Positions 1-7,411 of a stretch of DNA of 23,460 nt are shown piece by piece. Within the stretch, counting starts at the first letter, position 1, and every line of letters begins with the position of its first letter. Both the position numbers and the translations under genes were made by a program. Source of the stretch: JAAYZK01 sp964535025 (GTDB lineage: Bacteria > Planctomycetota > Phycisphaerae > SM23-33 > FEN-1343); the NCBI GenBank assembly GCA_964535025.1, contig CAZHRW010000289.1, forward strand, positions 1-23,460, given 5' to 3'. The notes below the pieces were generated by a model. The model saw only the letters and a program-made list of their open reading frames with translations. It did not search any database and was not told the origin of the DNA.

Positions 1-103
1 TCACGACGCCGCAGTTGCTGTTCAGCTAGGAGTTCCCGCGATCAGGGCCTCCAGAGGACTTACACCTCCAAGTCATCGTGCCATGCCTGGCACACCGCAT
101 AGA

Positions 104-130
104 GAAGGCCGCCCTTCACGGACGGCCTTC
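104..130 (-). terminator. hairpin after the PEP-CTERM gene
   Basis: An 11-bp inverted repeat (GAAGGCCGTCC / GGGCGGCCTTC on the minus strand, one G-T wobble, 5-nt loop) lies 32 nt past the stop codon of the minus-strand PEP-CTERM gene. No real U-tract follows (only TCTCTAT), so it is a plausible but not textbook intrinsic terminator. The remaining bases at the left edge (1-103) show no gene; a short GTGCC/GGCAC inverted repeat sits near 78-93. Confidence 0.5.
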
Positions 131-162
131 GGATCGTTCAATCGCCTGCTGCGCGTCGTCGT

Positions 163-870
163 CTAGCGCCTGCGGCATAACACGGCCAGGCCGCCGAGGG
201 CCAGAACGCTCAGCGTCGCCGGCTCGGGGACGGTCGTGATCGTCAGCGTCGGGGGCATCTCCGTGGTGTGGTTGCCCGAGACGAGGTTGAAGGTGTTGGC
301 GGACTGGGCGTCGCCGTTGAAGCGGATGAAGACGTAGTCGCCCGCGACGGCCCCGCCGGCGTAGGCGTCGGCCAGCCACGCGGCCAACACGGCGTCGGCG
401 GCGTCATCGGTCTCGAACGTCGCCATCTCCTGCGCTTCGCCGGCGTGGACGATCAAATCGTCCTGGATCAGCGTGCCCCCGCCGGTCGTCAGCGGCTGGC
501 CCCAGCCGTAATCGTCCACGATAACCGACTTGCTGGAGGCGTATCGCGTGGCGTAGACGTCGACACCGCCGCTGAGGGCATACTTGCCCCAGGTCATGCG
601 GCAGGCGAGGTTGGCGCTCTCGATGGCTTCGCCGCCGAGGTCGGGCAGTTGGAAGACCGCCACGGCCGCGACGTCGTCCTTGCCGTACTGGGCGTTGTCA
701 TCGCCAATGATCATCGTCGTCGCCCCGTTCCAGTGCACGCCGGGGACGCCCTCGGTGTTCAGGCCGATCGTGGTATCGCCCGGGTCGCTGGTGACGTCGA
801 ACATGGCCGCGTCAGCCGAGACCCCCGCAGCAACAAGGATCGCGAGTGCGAGTGTGAAATGACGCATCAT
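163..870 (-). CDS. PEP-CTERM anchored secreted protein
   Basis: A 235-residue exported protein of unknown specific function. Residues 1 to about 19 form a signal peptide (MMRHFTLALAILVAAG core). The C-terminus has the full PEP-CTERM sorting signal: VPEP, a hydrophobic stretch, then CRRR at the very end. In known systems such proteins are cleaved and surface-anchored by an exosortase; none is encoded in this window. The body is Asp/Gly/Ala-rich, has few cysteines, and looks like a beta-rich extracellular domain similar in feel to DNRLRE-type domains; that resemblance is weak. The frame is open up to 984, but I chose the start at 870 because GGAGGAAGGGAG lies just upstream and the signal peptide begins there. 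A second ATG at 867 is equally possible. The gene diverges from a sulfatase gene. Confidence 0.88.
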   Translation of the reverse strand: MMRHFTLALAILVAAGVSADAAMFDVTSDPGDTTIGLNTEGVPGVHWNGATTMIIGDDNAQYGKDDVAAVAVFQLPDLGGEAIESANLACRMTWGKYALSGGVDVYATRYASSKSVIVDDYGWGQPLTTGGGTLIQDDLIVHAGEAQEMATFETDDAADAVLAAWLADAYAGGAVAGDYVFIRFNGDAQSANTFNLVSGNHTTEMPPTLTITTVPEPATLSVLALGGLAVLCRRR

Positions 871-956
871 TGTGTCTCCCTTCCTCCAGACAGGCGCCTC
901 TGGTCCATGTCTCACACGGGGATAGACGCGCAGCCCCGCGGAATTGCTCAGACACC

Positions 957-984
957 ATCCTACCACAGAGTGCGAATCACGCAA
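957..984 (-). promoter_or_regulatory. possible promoter for the PEP-CTERM gene
   Basis: On the minus strand TTGCGT (979-984) and TAGGAT (957-962) are separated by 16 bp, about 87 nt upstream of the chosen start. Both hexamers are only 4/6 matches to the sigma-70 consensus, so this is a weak suggestion in the divergent intergenic region. Confidence 0.25.
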
Positions 985-1031
985 GGGCTTTTTCGGTAAA
1001 AGGGCTTACGCGACCGGCGCTTGCGGGTATC

Positions 1032-2387
1032 ATGGCCGGAGCCATGGATAAATCCGCACACCGACCGAACGTCATCTGGATCTTCGGCGACCAGCATCGC
1101 GGCCAGGCGTTGTCGTGCAGGGGCGACCCCAACGTCAATACCCCCGTGATCGACCGGCTGATGACCGAGGGGGCCGCCTTCTCCGCCGCCGTCGCGGGTA
1201 TGCCGTTGTGCTGCCCGTTCCGCGGCAGCCTTGTCAGCGGGCTGTACCCCCACAAGGCCGTCCCGGGCCACGAGTACCAGCTCGACCCCGCCACGGGGAC
1301 GATCGCCCACGCCCTCGGCGACGCCGGCTACCACACCGCCTACTTCGGCAAGTGGCACCTCGACGGCTGGCACGAACGCGACGGCCGCGCCGCCATGCAC
1401 ATCGTCCCGCCCGAACGTCGCGGCGGGTTCGACGTGTGGGTCGGCTACGAAAACAATAACGCTCAGTGGGACAGTTGGGTGCACGGCGGGGAGGGCGAAA
1501 ACGCCTTCCACCACCGCCTCGAAGGCTACGAGACGGATGTGCTCACGGACATGTTCATCGAGCACCTCCGCGGCCATACCGCCGAAGCACCCGACCGGCC
1601 GCTGTTTGCCGTCCTGTCGGTTCAGCCCCCGCACGACCCCTACCTCGCGCCGCCGGAGTTCATGCGACGGCACAACCCCGCGACACTCCAACTGCGCCCC
1701 AACGTGCCGTGCGTCGATGCCATCCAACGCCAGGCGCGGCGAGAACTGGCGGGTTACTACGCGCAGATCGAGAACCTCGACTGGAACGTCGGGCGGGTCC
1801 TCGATGGGCTGGACGAGCTGGGGATCGACGACGACACCTGGGTGCTGTTTTTCTCCGACCACGGCGACATGCACGGCAGCCACGGCCAGTTCCGCAAGAT
1901 GACCGCCTACGAAGAAGCCGTCCGGGTCCCGTGCGTCGCCTGGAAACGCGACGCCCGCTACGCCTGCAACCGCCGCCCCATCGACGCGCCGATCAACCAC
2001 GTCGACATCGCGCCGACCACGCTGGGCCTGTGCGGCCTGGAGGTCCCAACCGTCATGCAGGGCTACGATTACAGCGGCCTGATCCGCCCCGGCCCCGCAC
2101 CGGCCGACCTGCCCGACTCGGCCTTCCTCCAGTCAGTCGTCCCCACCGGCCACGGCAACAGCGTCGACCGCCCCTGGCGCGGGATCGTGACGCGCGACGG
2201 CTGGAAGTACGCCTGCTTCGAGCAGGTCCCCTGGATGCTCTACAACCTCAACGACGACCCCTACGAGCAGGTCAACCTCGCCCACAACGCGATCCACCGC
2301 GCGAAACGCCGCGAACTCAACGACCGCCTCGCCGCCTGGATCGCCGACACCGGCGACAGCTTCGCCCTGCCGGACGTGGACGACTGA
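1032..2387 (+). CDS. sulfatase (alkaline phosphatase superfamily), atypical CCPFR site
   Basis: A 451-residue type I sulfatase, expected to hydrolyse sulfate esters, often on polysaccharides. Sulfatase features in order: RPNVIWIFGDQH near residues 11-22 (N-terminal metal site), the formylglycine motif at residues 60-64, GKWHLDG (Lys and His of the active site), and FFSDHGDMHG with Asp276/His277 as metal ligands. The motif reads C-C-P-F-R rather than C-x-P-S-R, so the modifiable Cys, Pro and Arg are kept but Ser is replaced by Phe. No signal peptide is visible, so it may be cytoplasmic. The frame is open back to 870, but the protein similarity starts near 1065. ATG 1032 and ATG 1044 are both plausible and neither has a good ribosome site. 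The sulfated substrate cannot be told from sequence alone. No maturase gene is in view. Confidence 0.9.
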   Translation: MAGAMDKSAHRPNVIWIFGDQHRGQALSCRGDPNVNTPVIDRLMTEGAAFSAAVAGMPLCCPFRGSLVSGLYPHKAVPGHEYQLDPATGTIAHALGDAGYHTAYFGKWHLDGWHERDGRAAMHIVPPERRGGFDVWVGYENNNAQWDSWVHGGEGENAFHHRLEGYETDVLTDMFIEHLRGHTAEAPDRPLFAVLSVQPPHDPYLAPPEFMRRHNPATLQLRPNVPCVDAIQRQARRELAGYYAQIENLDWNVGRVLDGLDELGIDDDTWVLFFSDHGDMHGSHGQFRKMTAYEEAVRVPCVAWKRDARYACNRRPIDAPINHVDIAPTTLGLCGLEVPTVMQGYDYSGLIRPGPAPADLPDSAFLQSVVPTGHGNSVDRPWRGIVTRDGWKYACFEQVPWMLYNLNDDPYEQVNLAHNAIHRAKRRELNDRLAAWIADTGDSFALPDVDD

Positions 2388-2433
2388 GGCAAACGGCCGC
2401 CGCCCCGACCACCCCTAGCTGGGCCAGCCTAGC

Positions 2434-2456
2434 TCAAGTCTCAAGCCTCAAGCCTC
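2434..2456. repeat. tandem heptamer TCAAGYC x3 between convergent genes
   Basis: Three head-to-tail copies (TCAAGTC, TCAAGCC, TCAAGCC) lie in the 72-bp gap between the convergent sulfatase and lipoprotein genes. Just before them, 2415-2434 is an imperfect palindrome (CTAGCTGGGCCAGCCTAGCT). This may be a bidirectional transcription end, but no U-tract is seen. Confidence 0.5.
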
Positions 2457-2459
2457 TTA

Positions 2460-3533
2460 TCACCAAGGGCTTGGGCCGCCGTACGCGTCGTCGCCATAGG
2501 CGCTGTCGGCGTCGGTGGTGGTCTCCGCGTCCGGCGCGGACGATTCGGCCACGGCCGGCTGCTGCGACTGGGCCATGATTCTCGTCATGGCGCCCTGGAA
2601 GGCCATCAGCGACCCGATCGCCCGCATCTGGAACGTGTTCATTGCCGTGGCGGCAAAGGTCTCCGCCGTGATGTTGCCGTTCTGCAGATCCGTGGTCAGC
2701 ACCTGGCAGATGCCCTCGATATCGTTGAGCAGCCGGTCGGTCGCCGGATCGTTGATCACCTGCTCGGCGATCGCCAGGGCCTCCTCGGGCAGCGCGATCA
2801 GCCAGCGGCCGGATACCTTGCGGAAGACCACCCCCGACGGGCTGCCATCCTCCTCAAGCAGCGCCACCTCCGTCGCCGAGATCCGCTCCAGCGGGAGCGT
2901 CCCGGTCATCATCGCGATGGCCTCCTCGGGGCCCATGTCCGCGTCCACCTGCGCCGGGCCCGGCGCCATCGCCCCGCCGGCCTGTTCGCCCAGGAGGATG
3001 AAAGGATCCTCGCCCAGGATGGGCGTGCCCACCTCGCGCAGCTCGGCCACGGCACGGATCACGCCGTCGAAGCGAGCGGCAAGCTGACGAAGGCGGACCG
3101 CCTGGTCGGCGACGAAGGCGTCGACGATCACGTCAAGATCGATCCGGTCCACCTGGCTCCTGGCGAGCGATCCGACGGCCTGGCGAACCTCCTTGAGCTC
3201 GGCGGGCTCATCGGCCGAGGCCATCGCCGGCCCCACGGTGGTCATCGCGGCATCGGTCCCGTTCGTCGCGGCCATCGGCTGGTCCTGCGGCTGCGGCTGC
3301 GGCTGTGGCGCCGGCTGCGTGTCGAAGGTCGTCACCAGGGGCGTGATCGCCGGCCGCTCGTAGGCCGGGCGCGGGTCGAGGATCGACCGATCCACCCAGA
3401 CCGCCGGGGCGGGCGCGCCGCCGCCGGCCGACGCATCGACGACGTCCAAGTCGGCCTCGGGCTCGGGCTTATCGCAGCCGGCCGCGGCGAGGGCCGCGGC
3501 GATTACCGTCAGACTTACCAGCAGCATTCTCAT
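2460..3533 (-). CDS. lipoprotein of unknown function
   Basis: A 357-residue predicted lipoprotein. Residues 1-20 are a type II signal peptide ending in the lipobox A-A-G-Cys20, so the mature protein should be acylated and membrane-anchored on the outside. Residues about 21-110 are a low-complexity linker rich in Pro, Gln, Ala and Glu, with a QPQPQPQ stretch. Residues about 115-330 look folded and mainly helical and contain V-F-R-K-V-S-G-R-W-L-I, a strand pattern common in NTF2-like or DUF4878-like domains; this is only a hint. The tail is Asp/Ser/Tyr/Gly-rich. Start ATG 3533 is preceded by AGGGAG at good spacing. It lies 114 nt downstream of the dus gene on the same strand, but a promoter-like site in between suggests separate transcription. 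I do not recognise the family. Confidence 0.85.
   Translation of the reverse strand: MRMLLVSLTVIAAALAAAGCDKPEPEADLDVVDASAGGGAPAPAVWVDRSILDPRPAYERPAITPLVTTFDTQPAPQPQPQPQDQPMAATNGTDAAMTTVGPAMASADEPAELKEVRQAVGSLARSQVDRIDLDVIVDAFVADQAVRLRQLAARFDGVIRAVAELREVGTPILGEDPFILLGEQAGGAMAPGPAQVDADMGPEEAIAMMTGTLPLERISATEVALLEEDGSPSGVVFRKVSGRWLIALPEEALAIAEQVINDPATDRLLNDIEGICQVLTTDLQNGNITAETFAATAMNTFQMRAIGSLMAFQGAMTRIMAQSQQPAVAESSAPDAETTTDADSAYGDDAYGGPSPW
3285..3308. repeat. in-frame hexamer repeat (CTGCGG)3 CTGTGG
   Basis: Four tandem hexamers inside the lipoprotein gene encode alternating Gln-Pro in its linker. Being in multiples of six, copy-number change would keep the frame. Confidence 0.8.
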
Positions 3534-3590
3534 GGCGAACTCCCTAGCATCGTCCTGTCGACCCCCGCCGTACCGCGGCGGCGGCCCTTC

Positions 3591-3596
3591 AGTATA
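3591..3596 (-). promoter_or_regulatory. possible -10 element for the lipoprotein gene
   Basis: TATACT (5/6 match to TATAAT) on the minus strand lies about 58 nt upstream of the lipoprotein start. No convincing -35 box is seen at 16-18 bp. Between it and the dus stop there is a perfect GCCGCCGGCGGC palindrome (3630-3641) without a U-tract. Confidence 0.3.
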
Positions 3597-3647
3597 ACGA
3601 ACAGCCGTCCAAAGAGCGAGAACGCATTTGCCGCCGGCGGCTGCCGT

Positions 3648-4643
3648 TCACGCCGCATAAAAGGTTTCGAGGATCTCCGGGATTCGCCGTCCGTTCTCGG
3701 AGTTGATGAAGGCGGTGCGGACGGCCTTGGTTCGGGGGTGGGTCTTGGCGTAGCGGATGCCGAAGCGGTTCATCAGCCGCGGGCCACGGGTGGACCCGAA
3801 GCTCGCCAGGCACAGGGCGTAGTGGATTTCGAGGATGCGTCGCTGTTCGGCCAGGTCGGGCTCGACGGCGGGCCGCCCGGCCAGGAGGGCGTCGAACTGG
3901 CGGAAGATCCACGGGTTGCCCAGGGCGCCGCGGGCGAAGGCCACGCCGTCGACGCCGGTGGTCCGGAGCATCCGCACGCCGTCGGCGGCCGTCAGCAGGT
4001 CGCCGGAGCCGAAGATGACGCGATCGGAAAAGTGGCGCTTGACCTCGGCGATGAACGCCCAGTCGGCCTCCCCGCGGTAGACGGCCTCGACGGAGCGGCC
4101 GTGCACGCAGATCGCGACGGCCCCGAGGTCGAAGGCGGTCTCGGCGATCCGCCAGAAGGCGTCGTGCGTAGTATCGTTCTCGTGAAAGCTCTTCCGCAGC
4201 TTGACCGTCAGCGGCAGGTCGGTCGCGCCGGCGACGGCGTGGAGGATCGCCACGGCCGCGCCCGGGTCGCGCATCATGTGCCCCCCGCGACGCCGGCGCA
4301 GGGCCTTGCGGACCGGGCAGGCGAAGTTCAGGTCGATCACGTCGCAGCCCATCGCCGCCAGGTGGCCGGCGGCGGTCGCCATCGCATCGGGCTCGCGGCC
4401 CATGATCTGCCCGGCGATCGGGTGATCGTCGTCGGGGATGTGGATAAGCTTGCGCCGCACCTTCGGCGAGCGATTGATCGACGAGGCCAGCGCCACCTCC
4501 GTGGCGCAGTAGCCGGCGCCGAGGGCGCGGCAGATCAGCCGGTAGGTGTGGTCGGTGTAGCCGGCCAGCGGCGCCAGCACCGCCGGCGAGGGCAGCCGGA
4601 TCGGGCCGATGGCCGGCGGCGATATGGGCGTCGGTTGGGTCAT
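3648..4643 (-). CDS. dus: tRNA-dihydrouridine synthase
   Basis: A 331-residue FMN enzyme that reduces uridines in the tRNA D-loop using NADPH. Seen in sequence: LAPLAGYTDHTYR at residues 23-35 (N-terminal FMN barrel motif), GQIMGREP near 78-85, the catalytic-cysteine motif D-L-N-F-A-C109-P-V-R-K, followed by a basic loop RRRRGGH, then LTVKLRKSF, CVHGRS, and the phosphate-binding segment FARGALGNPWIFRQF. The C-terminal helical domain (RFGIRYAKTHPRTKAVR) is also typical. The usual N-x-G-C-P is N-F-A-C-P here, a variant I associate with planctomycete homologues. The open frame extends to 5099, but that extension overlaps rimO; ATG 4643 with GGAGG just upstream is the better start. The exact Dus subfamily is not assigned. 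It diverges from rimO with 70 bp between them. Confidence 0.93.
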   Translation of the reverse strand: MTQPTPISPPAIGPIRLPSPAVLAPLAGYTDHTYRLICRALGAGYCATEVALASSINRSPKVRRKLIHIPDDDHPIAGQIMGREPDAMATAAGHLAAMGCDVIDLNFACPVRKALRRRRGGHMMRDPGAAVAILHAVAGATDLPLTVKLRKSFHENDTTHDAFWRIAETAFDLGAVAICVHGRSVEAVYRGEADWAFIAEVKRHFSDRVIFGSGDLLTAADGVRMLRTTGVDGVAFARGALGNPWIFRQFDALLAGRPAVEPDLAEQRRILEIHYALCLASFGSTRGPRLMNRFGIRYAKTHPRTKAVRTAFINSENGRRIPEILETFYAA

Positions 4644-4680
4644 GGTCCTCCGTACGTCAACCGGGCGGCCGGCGGTTCCG

Positions 4681-4707
4681 TTGGCCGGCCTGAGCGGATA
4701 GGATAAT
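4681..4707 (+). promoter_or_regulatory. possible promoter of the rimO operon
   Basis: TTGGCC (4681-4686) and GATAAT (4702-4707, 5/6 match) are separated by 15 bp. The -10 hexamer ends only 6 nt before the rimO ATG, so a transcript from it would be leaderless or nearly so. The same bases also contain a weak AGGA ribosome site, so the reading is ambiguous. Confidence 0.3.
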
Positions 4708-4713
4708 CGATCT

Positions 4714-6075
4714 ATGCAGAATGACAAACCCACCGTGGTGGCCCTGGTCCCCCTGGGCTGCCCCAAGAATCTGGTTGACAGCGAGGTCATGCTCGGCGCC
4801 CTGGCGGTCGACGGCTGCATCGTCAGTCTCGACATGGCCGACGCGGACGTGGTCGTGATCAACACGTGCGGCTTCCTGGCCGCGGCCCGCGCCGAGGCGA
4901 TGGAGGCCATCGGCGCCGCGACGGCGCTGAAGGCGGCCGGCAAGGTCCGACGCGTGGTCGTCGCCGGCTGCCTGGCCCAGCGGGACGGCGAGGCGATCCG
5001 TGCCGCGGCGCCGGGGGTCGATGCGATCGTCGGCGTCAACAACCGCGACGACCTCATCCGGGCCGTCCTGGGCGACAGGCCGATGACCCTGACGGACACC
5101 TACGCCGACGCCGCGGCCGCCGCGGGCTGCCCCGTCGTCGCCGACGACACCGGACGACTGCGGCTGACGCCCGCCCACACCGCCTACCTGCGGATCAGCG
5201 AGGGCTGCAGCCAGGGCTGCTCGTTCTGCACGATCCCGTCGATCCGCGGGCGGTTCCGCTCCAAGCCCTTCGAGCGGGTCCTCGCCGAGGCGCGGGAGCT
5301 GGTCACCGACGGGGCCGTCGAGCTGAACGTCATCGGCCAGGACACCACCGCCTACGGGCGGGACCTGCGCGACGGGCCCGCCCTGGCCGACCTGCTGCGG
5401 GCGCTGGACCGCCTGGAGGGCCTGCGGTGGATCCGCGTGCTGTACGCCTACCCCACAGGCGTGACCGACGAGCTGATCGACGCGATGGCCTCGTGCGGGA
5501 AGGTCGTCCCCTACCTCGACGTGCCGCTTCAGCACATCGCCGACCCGATCCTCAAGCGGATGGAACGGCGGACGACGCGGGCGCAGATCGAGGCGATGCT
5601 CGCCGGGCTCCGCGAACGGATCGACGGGGTCGCGATCCGGACGACGTTCATCGCGGGCTTCCCCGGCGAGACCGAGGCGCAGTTCACCGAGCTGCTCGAT
5701 TTCGTCAAGGCCTTTCGATTTGACGCGATGGGTGTTTTCGCGTACTCCAATGAGCCGGGCACGCCGGCGGCGCGCCTGGACGGCGCGGTGGCGGCCGAGG
5801 AGACGGCCCGGCGGGTCGAGGCGTTGATGCTCGCCCAGCAGGACGTCGCCTTCGAGGCCAACGCCGCCCGCGTGGGCGCGCCGCTGGAGGTGCTCGTCGA
5901 CGGGATCGACCAGACCGGCTGCTGCGTCGGCCGCCATGCCGCCCAGTCGCCCGACGTGGATGGCGTGTGCATCCTGACCGATCCGAGGGCCGACGGGCGG
6001 TTCTGGACGGGGCGGGTCGTCGACGCCGACGGCTACGACCTGGTCGTCCGGCCCGACGGACGGCGGCGGAAGTGA
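4714..6075 (+). CDS. rimO: ribosomal protein uS12 methylthiotransferase
   Basis: A 453-residue radical-SAM enzyme that adds a methylthio group to the conserved aspartate of ribosomal protein S12, using two 4Fe-4S clusters. N-terminal cluster cysteines are Cys16 (LGC16PKNLVDSE), Cys52 (INTC52GF) and Cys86 (VVAGC86LAQR). The radical-SAM cluster is C165-SQG-C169-SF-C172, followed by TIPSIRGRFRSK, which is the RimO form of the motif. PYLDVPLQHI and TTFIAGFPGETE follow, and the C-terminal about 70 residues form the substrate-binding TRAM domain. Length fits RimO rather than MiaB, and the LGCPKN and PSIRGR motifs also favour RimO. It is the first gene of a tight rimO-pgsA-pgpA cluster: only 6 nt separate it from pgsA. 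Confidence 0.95.
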   Translation: MQNDKPTVVALVPLGCPKNLVDSEVMLGALAVDGCIVSLDMADADVVVINTCGFLAAARAEAMEAIGAATALKAAGKVRRVVVAGCLAQRDGEAIRAAAPGVDAIVGVNNRDDLIRAVLGDRPMTLTDTYADAAAAAGCPVVADDTGRLRLTPAHTAYLRISEGCSQGCSFCTIPSIRGRFRSKPFERVLAEARELVTDGAVELNVIGQDTTAYGRDLRDGPALADLLRALDRLEGLRWIRVLYAYPTGVTDELIDAMASCGKVVPYLDVPLQHIADPILKRMERRTTRAQIEAMLAGLRERIDGVAIRTTFIAGFPGETEAQFTELLDFVKAFRFDAMGVFAYSNEPGTPAARLDGAVAAEETARRVEALMLAQQDVAFEANAARVGAPLEVLVDGIDQTGCCVGRHAAQSPDVDGVCILTDPRADGRFWTGRVVDADGYDLVVRPDGRRRK

Positions 6076-6081
6076 GCATCG

Positions 6082-6726
6082 ATGAGATACCGCAATCTAC
6101 CCAACCAGATCACGATGGGCCGGCTGCTGCTCAGCGGGGTGTTCTTCGTCCTGCTGGCGATCAGCGACGTCCGCCCCGACCCCGACAGGGGGTTGCTGCT
6201 GGGGGCGTTCATCCTCTACATCGCCGCCGGGCTCACCGATGTGCTCGACGGCTACCTCGCCCGCAAGTGGAAGGTCACCAGCGCCTTCGGGCGGATCGCC
6301 GACCCGTTCGTCGACAAGGTCATCGTCTGCGGCGCCTTCGCCCTGCTGGCCGGGCGGAACTTCGTCTACCCGCCGGGGCAGATCCCCGAAGGGATCCCGC
6401 CGTGGCTGCACGGGGGGATGGCCTCGGCCGTCCAGGGCTGGATGGTGGTGGTGCTGGTCGCCCGGGAGTTCATCGTCTCGGGCATCCGCGGATTCTCCGA
6501 GAGCCAGGGCCTGGCGTTCCCCGCCACGCCGGCGGGCAAGGCCAAGATGCTCGTGCAGTCGGTGGCGATCTGCACGATCCTCTACCAACTGGCCTTCGTG
6601 CCGGCCCTGTGGGGGGAGGTGTTGAAGATCTCGCTGGTGTGGCTGACGGTCCTCGCCACGGTGGTCAGCGGCCTGGCCTATGTCGGCCGTGCCCGCCAAC
6701 TCCTGCTGGAGGCGACGCGTGGATAG
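6082..6726 (+). CDS. pgsA: CDP-diacylglycerol-glycerol-3-phosphate 3-phosphatidyltransferase
   Basis: A 214-residue integral membrane enzyme that transfers the phosphatidyl group from CDP-diacylglycerol to glycerol-3-phosphate, giving phosphatidylglycerol phosphate, the committed step to phosphatidylglycerol. The CDP-alcohol phosphotransferase signature D-G-x2-A-R-x8-G-x3-D-x3-D is complete: D56-G57, A60-R61, G70, D74 and D78, with an extra D53 in front. It begins with NLPNQIT, typical of PgsA, and has several hydrophobic helices (about 13-30, 36-52, 80-95, 112-130, 150-200). The region between residues 95 and 115 is a Pro/Gly-rich loop longer than in small PgsA proteins. The start at 6082 follows the rimO stop by 6 nt with GGAAGTGAG upstream. 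Its product is the substrate of the next gene product, PgpA. Confidence 0.93.
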   Translation: MRYRNLPNQITMGRLLLSGVFFVLLAISDVRPDPDRGLLLGAFILYIAAGLTDVLDGYLARKWKVTSAFGRIADPFVDKVIVCGAFALLAGRNFVYPPGQIPEGIPPWLHGGMASAVQGWMVVVLVAREFIVSGIRGFSESQGLAFPATPAGKAKMLVQSVAICTILYQLAFVPALWGEVLKISLVWLTVLATVVSGLAYVGRARQLLLEATRG

Positions 6727-7210
6727 GGTCCGCCTGCTGCTGGTGACCGGCCTGGGCACGGGCTATTTGCCCGTCGCCCCCGGCACTTGGGGCTCGGCGG
6801 CCGTCGCGGTGTTGTACATCGTCCTGGCCGGGGCCCTGCGGCCGGGGACGACCGGCCTGACGCTGGCGATGGCGGCGGTGGCGGCCGTCAGCGGCGCTGT
6901 CTGCGTGGCCCTCGGCCCCTTCGCCGAGCACCGCTTCGGCATGAAGGACCCCGGTCGCGTCACGATCGACGAGTGGGCCGGCCAGGCCATCACGCTGATG
7001 GCGATGCCCGTCATCGCCGGCTGGGGCGGGGCGGTGCTCGTCGGCGGCGTGGCGTTCGGCGCGTTCCGCCTCTTCGACGTCCTCAAGCCCCCGCCGATCC
7101 ACTGGCTGGAGAAGTTTCCCGCCGGCTGGGGCGTGCTGGTCGACGACGTCGGCGCCGCCGTCTATGCGAACCTGCTCTGCCGGATCGTCCTTGGGGTGTT
7201 CTTTCTCTAG
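6719..7210 (+). CDS. pgpA: phosphatidylglycerophosphatase A
   Basis: A 163-residue membrane phosphatase that dephosphorylates phosphatidylglycerol phosphate to phosphatidylglycerol. Family motifs are clear: GTGYLPVAPGTWGS near residues 13-26, TIDEWAG with Asp84/Glu85, FRLFDVLKPPPIHWLE, and the metal/substrate motif LVDDVGAAVYANL with Asp142/Asp143. Three to four hydrophobic helices fit the family, whose usual length is about 160-170. I chose the GTG at 6719 rather than ATG 6680 because GGAGG sits 6 nt before it, the length fits the family, and the overlap with pgsA is only 8 nt, which suggests translational coupling. The longer start would add 13 residues unlike the family and overlap pgsA by 47 nt. 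Confidence 0.92.
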   Translation: MDRVRLLLVTGLGTGYLPVAPGTWGSAAVAVLYIVLAGALRPGTTGLTLAMAAVAAVSGAVCVALGPFAEHRFGMKDPGRVTIDEWAGQAITLMAMPVIAGWGGAVLVGGVAFGAFRLFDVLKPPPIHWLEKFPAGWGVLVDDVGAAVYANLLCRIVLGVFFL

Positions 7211-7331
7211 ACGTCGGGCTCTGTTGCGCACTCCAGTCCTCGGTTCCGCCCATTATCGCCGGTCGCTGTCGCGGCGGTGGAGGGGGCGGGCCTTCGCGCA
7301 TAAAATGTTGTCGGCCCTGGCGCGTTCCCGG

Positions 7332-7360
7332 CGGCCCGACGCCGGCCGCGGAGCGGGCCG
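7332..7360 (+). other. GC-rich stem-loop upstream of the mscS-like gene
   Basis: CGGCCCG (7332-7338) pairs with CGGGCCG (7354-7360) around a 15-nt GC-rich loop. It lies in the 200-bp gap after pgpA and could be a weak terminator or a 5' leader structure; no U-tract. A -10-like TAAAAT at 7301-7306 without a clear -35 lies just before it. Confidence 0.3.
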
Positions 7361-7411
7361 TCCGGGCGGAATCGGGGCGATATGAGTGCACTGACAGAAA
7401 GGACTGATCTC

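Noticed and set aside
3630..3641. GCCGCCGGCGGC palindrome after dus as terminator
   Set aside because: Short perfect GC palindromes are expected by chance at this base composition, and no U-tract follows.
4644..5099. N-terminal extension of the dus frame
   Set aside because: It runs antisense into rimO, is Ser/Arg/Thr-rich, and the Dus fold begins after ATG 4643, which has GGAGG upstream.
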